From Clostridia bacterium (GTDB lineage: Bacteria; Bacillota; Clostridia; Oscillospirales; CAG-382): 37,385 nucleotides of DNA. Of the stretch, positions 16,396-26,531 are shown piece by piece. Each line of letters opens with the position of its first letter. The stretch's first letter is position 1. Where the stretch lies: positions 1 to 37,385 of the forward strand of contig JAGAKP010000033.1 of the NCBI GenBank assembly GCA_017625615.1, written 5' to 3'. The notes below the pieces were generated by a model that worked only from the letters and a program-made list of their open reading frames with translations, was not told the origin of the DNA and did not search any database. Position numbers and translations under genes: made by a program.

Positions 16396-17803
16396 CGTAT
16401 AATTTGTTGACCTCTTCAGCCTTTTTTTTGTTTGCTTCGTGTCCTGAGTTGGACTGTGCGTAATAGGTCTTTCCCGTTACGTCGGATACGAAATAATAAG
16501 CGTTTATTTCTCTTCCGTATGAATCCACGGGAGGTGCAGGATATATTGCCGCTTCCAACGCGTCAAGACCGGGACAGCATATCGCACCGGGGGTAAGACC
16601 TGCATACAGATAGGAGTTATACGGGTTATCGGTTTTAAGATCCTCTGCGGAAAGGTCTTCCTTTCTTGCATCGAGGAAATACTGTATGGTAGCGTCGGAT
16701 TCCAGATAGGGGAAGGTGTTACTGTGGGAAAGGCGGTTGTGGAACACGTAGGAGATACATTCGTAGTCAATAATGAATCTCGCCTCCATCTGTATGAGGG
16801 ACGCCATGGTAACGATATCATCAAAGGTCATACCGAGCTTTTCCACGTCAGCCTTGTAGTTTTCCTCGTAATGCTGCCAGAAGCGGGTGTTAAAGTTGTT
16901 CAAAAACCTGTTTATTACAAGGTACTCTGCGGTGTCGGTGTAAAAATCGTAGGTATCGGGGTACAGGTATCCCTCAAGACGGTATACGCGGTCCTCGCTG
17001 TAGCCCATTTCGTCAAGCTGACGTACGAATTCGTGCTTGTAGGGGTAATTGTTTATAGCCTCAACGTAATCCTCACGCTGACCTATTCCCTTGGAAACAA
17101 GCAGGTCTATTATCTGGTCTACGGTGTATCCCTCGGGAATGGTTACTCTTACCTCGGTGCGCTCAACCTGAACGGTGGTAAGACGGTAAAGAATATTGGA
17201 AAAGTTAAGGTTATCGGGAATGGTGTAGTCCCCCGCGATAAACTCAACGTCACTTCCGTCGCCGTAAACGTTGCAGTAAAGCTTGAACAGCCAAGGATAT
17301 TTTATAACGCCCTGCTCCTCAAGCTGTGCGGTAATGTCCTCTATAGTTGTGGTTTCCGTAACGGTAATGCTTGCGTTTACGTCGGTGCTTACCAGCGCAA
17401 ATACGTCGTTTATACCGGTCACCGCAAAATAACTGCAGTATACCGCCGCAATAAGCACGAAGGCAAGATACAGCACTGCCTTGGGAAGAAAGCTCATATT
17501 GCCGATACGGGTAAGGAAATTTGAAAAGCTGAAACGCTTCTTTTTCTTTTCCTTGTTGGCAACGAAATGCTTATCCTTCGTGTTTTTGAGCTTGGAAAGA
17601 TCGGCGTTATCGGAAAAGTGTCCCGTCATCGCCGCAAAGGCTTCGCTTTCCTCTTCCTCGGGCTCGTTTTCGGGCTCCTCGGGCGTGTCGGGTACTACCT
17701 TCACGTCATCGTCGGGTGAAGAAGCAGTTTCGTTTTTCTTGCGGTATTCCTCAATTATCTTGAGTATATCCTCTGTGTTGCTGCCATTTTTATTGTTATC
17801 CAT
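16382..17803 (-). CDS. mltG: Endolytic transglycosylase MltG
   Basis: MltG cleaves nascent peptidoglycan strands at the outer face of the membrane and so sets glycan chain length. The 473-residue protein has a 108-residue cytoplasmic N-terminus, one membrane helix (about 110-130), a LysM-like segment (VTIPEGYTVDQIIDLLVSKG), the EGYLYPDTYDF motif, and catalytic Glu340 in MASLIQMEAR. The preceding family Glu is Gln here, but by alignment with E. coli MltG (catalytic Glu218, the second Glu of IIEKE) the catalytic one is kept. NPYNSYLYAGLTPGAI is the expected late motif. The N-terminus holds a short amphipathic helix (EDILKIIEEYRKK) and then a very acidic Pro-rich linker. Confidence 0.95.
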   Translation of the reverse strand: MDNNKNGSNTEDILKIIEEYRKKNETASSPDDDVKVVPDTPEEPENEPEEEESEAFAAMTGHFSDNADLSKLKNTKDKHFVANKEKKKKRFSFSNFLTRIGNMSFLPKAVLYLAFVLIAAVYCSYFAVTGINDVFALVSTDVNASITVTETTTIEDITAQLEEQGVIKYPWLFKLYCNVYGDGSDVEFIAGDYTIPDNLNFSNILYRLTTVQVERTEVRVTIPEGYTVDQIIDLLVSKGIGQREDYVEAINNYPYKHEFVRQLDEMGYSEDRVYRLEGYLYPDTYDFYTDTAEYLVINRFLNNFNTRFWQHYEENYKADVEKLGMTFDDIVTMASLIQMEARFIIDYECISYVFHNRLSHSNTFPYLESDATIQYFLDARKEDLSAEDLKTDNPYNSYLYAGLTPGAICCPGLDALEAAIYPAPPVDSYGREINAYYFVSDVTGKTYYAQSNSGHEANKKKAEEVNKLYDEQE

Positions 17804-17812
17804 TTTGTCCTC

Positions 17813-18727
17813 CTATATAAAGGCGGTGAGTACGACGAATACGGCAACAAGTGCCAGAAACGCCGGCGAAAAGAATACTTTTAATATATTGTCCTTACTG
17901 CTTGCGGGTAATGCGGAAACGGGCGGTTTTTCTGCGTAAGCGGAGTATACCTGCTCAAGTCTCGAAAGCAGGAATACAAGAGAAAGCCCGAACAACGCCA
18001 CCAGCAAAAATCCCATAAATATTTCGCCGCTCTTTTGAATGGTTATTCTTAAGAAGCTGTCGCTTCCGTAAAGCGAGAGCAGATTGGAGAGCACGTGGAG
18101 TATAACGGATGCAAGCAGTGATCTTGTTACCACCGCAACCATTCCCAGAATAAGTCCCGCAAAGAGATATAATACGAAGTTATCAAAGGAAAAATGCATA
18201 AATGCAAAGCAGAAAGCGGAAACGATAACTGCGTTTACCGAGCCGTAGGGACGGTATTCGGAAAGAATAACTCCGCGGTAGAACAATTCCTCGCTTACTG
18301 CGGGTATTATAACGTAGGCTACGATAAGTCCCGCACCGCCTGCGCCGGTGCTTCCCGAAATTGCGCTGTCCACAAGCCCGTCGGTGGAGTACATTTCGTC
18401 AAAAAGTATAAACTGTCCGTACTTTATAAGCAGAGTACCGCACAGCAGAGTGAGCGCGGAAACTATAACGAATATAAAATGCTTGGGACGCACCATATAA
18501 AAGAATGGATCCGTTTCAAGCCGTCTGCCCTTAAGCAGATAGTAAAAAATACAGGGCAGAATAAATATAATAAGCTGTAATACGGATACCGTAAGCAGCG
18601 GATCGCTTTCTTCCGTCATGTTGCTGATAACGAACCTTCCGCACAGCCGCAGTATTATCATTACCGCCGCCGCAAGGCAAGGCACCGTAACCGACGGTGT
18701 TTTCAAATGGCTTCTTATATCGGACAC
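17813..18727 (-). CDS. CPBP family intramembrane metalloprotease
   Basis: The 304-residue product has about eight membrane segments and the CPBP (Abi, Rce1-like) signature: SEELFYR (Glu146, Glu147, Arg151) and FAFMH (His178). These are the glutamate and histidine residues of intramembrane CAAX-type proteases. The start codon is GTG with GGAGGTG about five bases upstream. It ends nine bases before mltG. Its role here is unknown; family members process prenylated proteins, peptide pheromones or bacteriocins, or have immunity roles, and none of those partners is visible. Confidence 0.9.
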   Translation of the reverse strand: MSDIRSHLKTPSVTVPCLAAAVMIILRLCGRFVISNMTEESDPLLTVSVLQLIIFILPCIFYYLLKGRRLETDPFFYMVRPKHFIFVIVSALTLLCGTLLIKYGQFILFDEMYSTDGLVDSAISGSTGAGGAGLIVAYVIIPAVSEELFYRGVILSEYRPYGSVNAVIVSAFCFAFMHFSFDNFVLYLFAGLILGMVAVVTRSLLASVILHVLSNLLSLYGSDSFLRITIQKSGEIFMGFLLVALFGLSLVFLLSRLEQVYSAYAEKPPVSALPASSKDNILKVFFSPAFLALVAVFVVLTAFI

Positions 18728-18764
18728 GTTTACACCTCCCGTCCGTTATTTTAAGGGAAAATAC

Positions 18765-19310
18765 TTATTTTCCGCAGGTAGTCTTTTTAAGAGCGCTTGC
18801 CTTTTCGGTGCCGTAAAGATAATCCACTATCTCAAGACCGAAATCGTAGGATACACCCATACCGCAAGCGGTTATGATATTACCGTCTCTTGCCACGGGC
18901 GTATCGGATAAGGTCTTACAAAAGAGCATATCCTCCATACCGGGGTAGCATATTGCAGTCTTATCCTTGAGCAGTCCCATTCTGCCGAGTACGGTGGGAG
19001 CGGCGCATATAGCGCAAATAAGCTTGCCTGCATCGTACGCCTTTTTTACCTCGGCTTTTACTCTTTCGCTGGCGAAAAGGTTTTCCGTGCCCAATCCGCC
19101 GCCGGGCAAAATAAGTCCGTCGCAATCGGAAAGGTCGGCGCTTTCAAGCAAAAGGTCTGCTTTTACAATTATATTATGAGCGCCGCATACGGTCTCGTTT
19201 CCGCTAACGGAAACGGTCTTTATATCTGCGCCCGCGCGCAAAACGAGGTCAAGAGGGGCAATAGCTTCGGTCTCCTCAAAGCCGTCTGCCAGAAACATAT
19301 ATATTTTCAT
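18765..19310 (-). CDS. DJ-1/PfpI family protein
   Basis: The 181-residue product matches the DJ-1 branch (DJ-1/YajL/ThiJ). It starts with a KIYMFLADGFEETEA segment bearing the conserved acidic residue and has GLILPGGG and the nucleophile-elbow Cys102 in AICAAPTVLG. The family is linked to redox sensing, chaperone or deglycase-type protection; the exact reaction is debated. It is 37 bases from the next gene; that gap holds a GGAAAA/TTTTCC hairpin that is too short to be called a terminator. Confidence 0.93.
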   Translation of the reverse strand: MKIYMFLADGFEETEAIAPLDLVLRAGADIKTVSVSGNETVCGAHNIIVKADLLLESADLSDCDGLILPGGGLGTENLFASERVKAEVKKAYDAGKLICAICAAPTVLGRMGLLKDKTAICYPGMEDMLFCKTLSDTPVARDGNIITACGMGVSYDFGLEIVDYLYGTEKASALKKTTCGK

Positions 19311-19324
19311 TTGTTTTTTCTCCT

Positions 19325-21349
19325 TTAAAGGATGATATAGGAAACCGAAAGCGGCGGCAGGTGAACGGTAAATTCTCCGTCAACTACCTCAACCGAAGCT
19401 TTTGCGTCTCCGCTTACTTCATATTTTCCGTCGGGAATATAGGCGTTTATACAAGGACAAGCCTCTTTTTCGGATGCGTTTATCAAAAGCACCATTTTTT
19501 TGCCGTCCTTGCGTTGCCATACCTCGGAAAAGGTTGCGGTATGCTCAAGCAATCCGCCGTAGGCTTCGAATTTTATTTTGGTGGTTTTTATCTTATTTTT
19601 ATCTTTTATCTTCGGCGAACGGAGCAAAACACCGTCGTAGAAGAAGGAGCCCAGCCTTACACGGGCGTTAACGCAGCGCTTGTAAAAATCCTTGTGGTAC
19701 AGCGTGTTGTAGGTTTCGGGCAATATCCAGCCCATCTGCTCTCCGTAGGTAAGGGACTGCGCCGCAAGAATATCCTGCCCAACGGCGTCGGGTGCATATA
19801 AATAGTTTCTGCCGAACACCGCAACGTATCCGTTGTAAACTGCCATAAAAGCAGGGACCTGATTATTTTTTATCCATATCCAGGAAAGATACGCCTGTAT
19901 CTCCTTCATATACGGGTCGGAGGTACATTCGGTGGTAAGGCATCCGTCGGCGGGTATTATTCTTTTGGCGTGGTCAAGCAGATTGCGGTAGCTTTCTATC
20001 CACCAGCTTCCTCCGCCCGCGCGGTGAGGATGATTTCTGTCCTCGCAGGGGTAAGGCTGTGCCGCGCCTATCTGGTCGATATATACGGCGTCCACTCCGA
20101 ACTCATCAAAGAGAGTTGCCATTATCTCTTTTTGCTTTTCCTGCCACAGCGCGGTGGAAGGACACATTATTGCAAGCTCGATATTTGATGTGGGATAAAC
20201 CTCCAAAAATGGCTTATCGCCCATCTTTTTGGTGCAGTTGGGGCGTGCAACGGAGGTAAACTGCCAATCCTCCTTGCCCTTATCGTGGGTATCCCAAAGC
20301 CGTCCGTTAATATAGGGCATAACCTTGTTTCCCTTTTCCTGCAAACGGCGTATACCGGGTAGAAATACGTCCTTTGCGGGGAAATAGTGGGGATAATTTG
20401 TATCGTAGGGTATCTGAAACCAATCGTATACGTGGATCGGGCTGTGCAGACCGAGATCCTCGCTTGCCTCCAACAGCTCGTCTACGTAGGAATCGTCCCA
20501 CTTAATGCGCTTGCGCCACCAATGGGGGTTGGTCCTCAGCCATTCGGGCGTATCGGCACGCTTTCCGTCCTTCATTTCGGGATTCCACGAAGCGCGGGAA
20601 ACAAAGAAATCCTTGTATATAAGGGAAGCATCGTACCAGTCGCCGTCAAACAACTGCCATACCGCTTCTCCCTCAAGTGTCTGTCCGTTGCAGGGGGTAT
20701 CAATATCCTTAAGAGGCATCGCAGCCCTCAGGCAAGCCGTTCTTTCGCCCTCGCTTTTTTTGTAAAACAGCTTTTTGTATGCGGGAGCAGGGTCGTGCAA
20801 GCCGTAATATATACCTCTGCCCGTATTTTCCTGCCAAATTGCCATATACTGCATGGATGCGCCGTATGAGGGGTAATTCTGCTTGGTTTCAAAGGCACGT
20901 GCGGAATTATACACCTCACCGCAGCCGTAGGGGAAAAGCACCTTTACGGCTCGTGACGCGGAAAAGGTAAGGGCGGGATAATCACATTCGTATAAGGTGT
21001 AATCCTCGTTTTCGCTGTGCAGTCTTACCGTCCATTCGATCTTGTCGGCAGACGCTACGGCGGAAAGTATCACCGTCACATCTTTAAGAAGAACGTGGTC
21101 GGAAAGGGTAACGGTGTGCACATTTCCGCTTGCTGCTACGCAGACGGTATTCCACCCGCTCAGCGAATCGACGGAGATAAAATTCTCTGCGCCTTTTTCA
21201 CGGGCGGTAAGGGTAAAAAGGGATCCGAAACCGCTTTTCAAAAAGCTTTTGCCGGTCTTTTTATCGGTTATTCCCCGCAGGGAAGCACCGTTTTTTTCAA
21301 GGGATAAGGAAACCGTCAGGCTTCCTGCGGATATGAGATGCTTTCTCAT
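19325..21349 (-). CDS. DUF6259-like glycoside hydrolase
   Basis: The 674-residue product has a beta-rich N-terminal half (about 1-260), then a TIM-barrel region starting near WLRTNPHWWRKRIKW, with YDTNYPHYFPAKDVFLPGI and PYINGRLWDTHDKG. The likely catalytic acids are Asp in DAVYIDQIG and Glu in CLTTECTSDPY, arranged as in retaining alpha-glycosidases of the GH31/GH36 type. The C-terminus is a small beta domain. The layout resembles proteins annotated DUF6259. No signal peptide is seen, so it would act inside the cell on imported sugars. Its place in a housekeeping operon between tmk and a DJ-1 gene is unusual. The substrate is unknown. Confidence 0.75.
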   Translation of the reverse strand: MRKHLISAGSLTVSLSLEKNGASLRGITDKKTGKSFLKSGFGSLFTLTAREKGAENFISVDSLSGWNTVCVAASGNVHTVTLSDHVLLKDVTVILSAVASADKIEWTVRLHSENEDYTLYECDYPALTFSASRAVKVLFPYGCGEVYNSARAFETKQNYPSYGASMQYMAIWQENTGRGIYYGLHDPAPAYKKLFYKKSEGERTACLRAAMPLKDIDTPCNGQTLEGEAVWQLFDGDWYDASLIYKDFFVSRASWNPEMKDGKRADTPEWLRTNPHWWRKRIKWDDSYVDELLEASEDLGLHSPIHVYDWFQIPYDTNYPHYFPAKDVFLPGIRRLQEKGNKVMPYINGRLWDTHDKGKEDWQFTSVARPNCTKKMGDKPFLEVYPTSNIELAIMCPSTALWQEKQKEIMATLFDEFGVDAVYIDQIGAAQPYPCEDRNHPHRAGGGSWWIESYRNLLDHAKRIIPADGCLTTECTSDPYMKEIQAYLSWIWIKNNQVPAFMAVYNGYVAVFGRNYLYAPDAVGQDILAAQSLTYGEQMGWILPETYNTLYHKDFYKRCVNARVRLGSFFYDGVLLRSPKIKDKNKIKTTKIKFEAYGGLLEHTATFSEVWQRKDGKKMVLLINASEKEACPCINAYIPDGKYEVSGDAKASVEVVDGEFTVHLPPLSVSYIIL

Positions 21350-21351
21350 AT

Positions 21352-22029
21352 TTACTCCATTTCTTTAATAAGCTCCGAAACTCTTTTCACTACCTCGGCG
21401 TGAATATCCTCGCGGGTACGCAAAACCTTTCCGTCGGATACGTCTATTCTGTCCCAGCCGTATTTTTCGGATACGTACAGCGCCGCCTCGTAGCTTTTAT
21501 ACAGATGCTCCGAATCCTTTTCGTGTATATCCTTGGTTACGCCGTCCTCCTCGCACCGCTTTTGTATAAGGGATAAGGATACCTCGGGAGGCTGACAAAG
21601 GTAAATTACCTTGTCGGGCGTGGGCAATCCCAGCTTTACCCATTCGTAATCAAAAAGCCACCGCAGATATTCGTCTCTGTTTTCCTTGGGTATCTTACTG
21701 CACTGATGCACTGCGTTTGCGGTGGTGTAGCGGTTTGCTATAATAATTTTTCCCTCGTCGTAATCCTTTTTCCAATCCATTATAAAGGAGAGGTATCTGT
21801 CGGCGGAAAAGAAGGCGGAAGCGGCGTAGCCGTTAACGTCATCGGCTTTTTCACCGAACTCGCCGTGTAGATATTTTGTTACGAAAAAGGAATAGGTATC
21901 GTCGTAGGTGGGGAATGTCACGTAGCGGTAGGGAATACCCTTTTTTTCAAGATGATCCGTAAGCATATGTGTCTGCGTGTTCTTTCCCGACCCGTCAAGC
22001 CCGTCAAAGGCTATAAGCATTTTTTTCAT
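21352..22029 (-). CDS. tmk: Thymidylate kinase
   Basis: The 225-residue P-loop kinase phosphorylates dTMP to dTDP. The P-loop is FDGLDGSGKNT (Lys16), with Asn where Ser/Thr is usual. A DRY segment in SADRYLSF, IIANRYTTANAVHQ and DKVIYLCQPPEVSLSLI match the thymidylate kinase family; the last reads CQPP where DVPP is more common. It overlaps thyX by four bases (ATGA), so both steps from dUMP to dTDP are translationally coupled. A broader deoxynucleoside monophosphate kinase activity cannot be excluded. Confidence 0.88.
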   Translation of the reverse strand: MKKMLIAFDGLDGSGKNTQTHMLTDHLEKKGIPYRYVTFPTYDDTYSFFVTKYLHGEFGEKADDVNGYAASAFFSADRYLSFIMDWKKDYDEGKIIIANRYTTANAVHQCSKIPKENRDEYLRWLFDYEWVKLGLPTPDKVIYLCQPPEVSLSLIQKRCEEDGVTKDIHEKDSEHLYKSYEAALYVSEKYGWDRIDVSDGKVLRTREDIHAEVVKRVSELIKEME

Positions 22030-22787
22030 TTAAGCGCACTGAACCTTTCTTTTACTTCCTTTGCTTTTCCGCAGGTCATACTTCCCTCGGGACATCTTCC
22101 CTTCAGGCAGGGAGGTCCTGCGTGGGCAAAGAGTAAAGGATAGGTGTTTCTTGCCAGACGTAGCATTTCCGTTGCAAGCATACGTATCTCCCACTGGGCG
22201 CGGTTACAGCAGCGGAGGGCAAAGAAGTTATAAAGGCTTCTTACGTTCATGGTCATAATAATTTTCGTGTCGCAGGCGTTGGGCAGTACACCTCTCGCAT
22301 CCTCAAAGGCTTGCTTTGATGCGGCCTTTTCAGCCTGCTTCGGTTCCATACCCTCGGCAATCAGTCTGTCAAGATGCTTTTTGGTAAGTATTTCCGCAAT
22401 ACGGATGTAATGCTGTCTGTCTTCTTCCATCGCCTTAAGGAATTCCTCCTTGGCTTCGGCACATTCTTCTATTGCGGGCGGAACTATGTAGGTAAACTGC
22501 TCCTTGTTGACGTATCTTTGGCTTTGTACAGAAAAGGACGCTATTCTGTGGCGGGTTATCTGTGCAAGCACCGCGCGGGAAACGCCCTCAATGCCAAAGG
22601 TTATGGATACGTGCTCAAAGGGTGAAGCGTGTCCCAGATCGCCCAGCATATTAAGGAATCTCTCTGTTTTTTCGGGTGTGAGTCCCTCCCACAGATCGGC
22701 GATCTCCGCCGAAGAATAGCACAGCTTTGCCGCCGCTGCAATAAGTTTTTCGCCGTCCGGCGTGCAGGAAAGTATCTCAACCTTCAT
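22026..22787 (-). CDS. thyX: Flavin-dependent thymidylate synthase
   Basis: ThyX makes dTMP from dUMP using methylene-tetrahydrofolate, FAD and NADPH. The signature RHRxxSxxxxSxR is exact: RHRIASFSVQSQR (residues 79-91). The 253-residue length is normal. The ATG at 22787 is chosen because GGAGG lies eight bases upstream; a TTG at 22802 would put the start before the binding site. It is the first gene of the long minus-strand operon, whose last gene folD interconverts its folate cofactor. Confidence 0.97.
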   Translation of the reverse strand: MKVEILSCTPDGEKLIAAAAKLCYSSAEIADLWEGLTPEKTERFLNMLGDLGHASPFEHVSITFGIEGVSRAVLAQITRHRIASFSVQSQRYVNKEQFTYIVPPAIEECAEAKEEFLKAMEEDRQHYIRIAEILTKKHLDRLIAEGMEPKQAEKAASKQAFEDARGVLPNACDTKIIMTMNVRSLYNFFALRCCNRAQWEIRMLATEMLRLARNTYPLLFAHAGPPCLKGRCPEGSMTCGKAKEVKERFSALK

Positions 22788-22819
22788 GTCAAATTCCTCC
22801 AAATATTTTTATTCATAAT

Positions 22820-22848
22820 AGTATAACATATAATAATAATGAAATCAA
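22820..22848 (-). promoter_or_regulatory. Sigma-A promoter of the thyX operon
   Basis: On the minus strand TTGATT (22848-22843) and TATACT (22825-22820) are separated by exactly 17 bases, with the ThyX start about 33 bases downstream of the -10. Confidence 0.8.
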
Positions 22849-22892
22849 TAAAAATCTGTTAAAAAAACGGCTTATTAAGGCGGCAACCAAAA

Positions 22893-22926
22893 ACGCACCG
22901 ACACGAAAAATATCGTATCGGTGCGT
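22893..22926 (-). terminator. Terminator of the hrcA-dnaJ operon
   Basis: The stem ACGCACCGA / TCGGTGCGT, extended by ACG/CGT, is followed on the minus strand by five T. It starts ten bases past the dnaJ stop. Confidence 0.88.
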
Positions 22927-22935
22927 CTGTGCTTT

Positions 22936-24078
22936 TTACTTTTTAAACTTTGCGAAGAAGCCCTGCTTTTTGGGGTGGTTTTTATTGCCCATGGATTCAT
23001 CGAATTTTTTAAGCAATTCCTTTTGCTTTCCGCTTAAGGATTTGGGAACCTCTACGGTAACCGTTACGTAAATATCCCCTCTGCCTCTGCCGTTTACGTT
23101 GGGAATACCCTTTCCGCGCAGTGAGAATACACTGCCCGACTGGGTTCCCTCGGGAATTGAAAATTCGCTTTCTCCCTCCAGCGTGGGCACCGTAAGCTTT
23201 GCGCCCAAAGCCGCCTCCGTAAAGGAAATAGGCATTTCGTAGCGGATATGGTCGCCGTCACGGACGAAGAGCTTGTGAGGTTTTACGTTTACCTCCACGT
23301 AAAGATCGCCTGCGGGACCTCCGTTTGCGCCGTGGTTGCCCTGACCGCGAAGTATTACTCTCTGTCCGTCGTCAATACCTGCGGGTATGTTCACGCTTAT
23401 CTTTTTCTTTATACGGTTTACTCCGCTTCCCTTACAGTTGGAGCAAGGATCCTTTATTATCTTACCCGTACCCTTACAGTTGGAGCAGGGACGCTGTGAC
23501 TGCATAGAGCCGAAGGGAGTGCGCTGTACGGTACGGACCTGACCGGTTCCGTTACAGGTACGGCAGGTCTCAACGCCGTCCTTGCCGTTGGCACCGCTTC
23601 CGCCGCACTTTGAGCAGCTTTCCACGCGGTTGAATTCTATATCCTTGCTACAGCCGAATGCCGCCTCCTCAAAGGTGAGGGTGATATAGGTTTCGATATC
23701 CGCGCCCTTTCTCGGTGCGTTGGGACGGGAAGCACGTCTTCCGCTTCCGAACAGATCGCCGAACAGATCACCCAGATCGAATTCCGCGCCGGAAAATCCG
23801 CCAAATCCTCCGAATCCGCCGCCACCGAATCCGCCTGCGCCGAAGTTGGGATCGGTTCCCGCGTGGCCGTATTGGTCGTAACGGGCTTTGGTCTCCGCAT
23901 CGGAAAGGACGGAATAGGCTTCGTTCAATTCCTTGAACTTTGCTTCCGCCGTGGGATCGTTGGGGTTAGCGTCGGGATGATACTTTTTTGCCAGATTACG
24001 GTATGCTTTTTTTATGTCGGCGTCGGATGCGGATTTATCCACACCCAGCACTTCGTAATAATCTCTTTTATCAGCCAT
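22936..24078 (-). CDS. dnaJ: Chaperone protein DnaJ
   Basis: DnaJ is the J-domain co-chaperone that loads substrate onto DnaK and stimulates its ATPase. The 380-residue protein is a full class I DnaJ: J domain with KKYHPDANP (HPD), a Gly/Phe-rich region (about 75-115), and four CxxCxGxG zinc repeats ([32 protein letters not shown]), then the two beta-barrel substrate domains and a Lys-rich end. It follows dnaK after 68 bases. Confidence 0.98.
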   Translation of the reverse strand: MADKRDYYEVLGVDKSASDADIKKAYRNLAKKYHPDANPNDPTAEAKFKELNEAYSVLSDAETKARYDQYGHAGTDPNFGAGGFGGGGFGGFGGFSGAEFDLGDLFGDLFGSGRRASRPNAPRKGADIETYITLTFEEAAFGCSKDIEFNRVESCSKCGGSGANGKDGVETCRTCNGTGQVRTVQRTPFGSMQSQRPCSNCKGTGKIIKDPCSNCKGSGVNRIKKKISVNIPAGIDDGQRVILRGQGNHGANGGPAGDLYVEVNVKPHKLFVRDGDHIRYEMPISFTEAALGAKLTVPTLEGESEFSIPEGTQSGSVFSLRGKGIPNVNGRGRGDIYVTVTVEVPKSLSGKQKELLKKFDESMGNKNHPKKQGFFAKFKK

Positions 24079-24098
24079 ATTTATTACTCCGCCGAAAA

Positions 24099-24121
24099 CG
24101 GACGCCGTGTTTTGACGTCCG
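24099..24121 (-). other. Hairpin between dnaK and dnaJ
   Basis: CGGACG (24099-24104) pairs with CGTCCG (24116-24121), followed on the minus strand by TTTTCGG. This is too short for a firm terminator; it may reduce read-through or mark an RNA processing site, and would lower dnaJ relative to dnaK. Confidence 0.4.
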
Positions 24122-24146
24122 CTTCCGAACCTGAATGGTTTAAAGT

Positions 24147-25988
<1,842 letters not shown>

Positions 25989-26015
25989 TTATATAAAAGA
26001 TTTGTTGTTATCGTG

Positions 26016-26531
26016 TTAATTTGCTACTTTTACCATAGCGTGGCGTAAAACCTTATCGCCGATCTTATAGCCCTTTATAAAGGTCTGCACCACTACGTTT
26101 TCGTCCTTGTCGGGATCGTCCTCGTGCATTACCGCGTTGTGCAGGTTGGGGTCGAATTTTTCTCCGTCGGAGTTAAAGGGCTTTATATTCATTTTTTCAA
26201 GAATTTCCGTAAGCTGCTTGAATAATACCGTTACGTTTTCGTCGTCGGGCGCATATCCGACAGCTCTTTCGAAATTGTCTGCAAGGGGAAGGAAGTTAAG
26301 CGCCGCTACCGAGAAGGCGTAGGACGTGCTTTCTTCTTTTTCCTTTGCGGTACGGCGGCGGTAGTTTTCGTATTCCGCCATTATACGGAGGTATTTATCG
26401 TTAAGCTCCGCAAGTGCCTTGTTGGCTTCCTCAAGCTGTTTTTCAAGTTCTGCCGTGCTTACCTCCTGCACGGTCTCCTCAGTTACGGGCTCTTCGTTTT
26501 CATTCAGGTTTTTTTCTTTGTTCTTGCTCAT
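26016..26531 (-). CDS. grpE: Nucleotide exchange factor GrpE
   Basis: GrpE releases ADP from DnaK. The 171-residue protein has an acidic, disordered N-terminus, a long coiled coil (about 30-80, ending ENYRRRTAKEKEES), then the beta-wing domain with VVQTFIKGYKIGDKVLRHAMVKVAN at the end (C-terminal consensus GY.i.drvlRpA.V.V). The ATG at 26531 is preferred because AAGGAG lies nine bases upstream; a longer reading would need a TTG inside that site. It overlaps hrcA by 32 bases. Confidence 0.97.
   Translation of the reverse strand: MSKNKEKNLNENEEPVTEETVQEVSTAELEKQLEEANKALAELNDKYLRIMAEYENYRRRTAKEKEESTSYAFSVAALNFLPLADNFERAVGYAPDDENVTVLFKQLTEILEKMNIKPFNSDGEKFDPNLHNAVMHEDDPDKDENVVVQTFIKGYKIGDKVLRHAMVKVAN

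Noticed and set aside
16382..17803. MltG as a dead enzyme because the Glu of IEKE is Gln
   Set aside because: By counting E. coli MltG, the catalytic Glu218 is the second Glu, which is kept here as Glu340.
18728..18764. GGAAAA/TTTTCC hairpin as a terminator between DJ-1 and CPBP
   Set aside because: The stem is only six A/T-rich pairs; the gap is short and carries the CPBP binding site.
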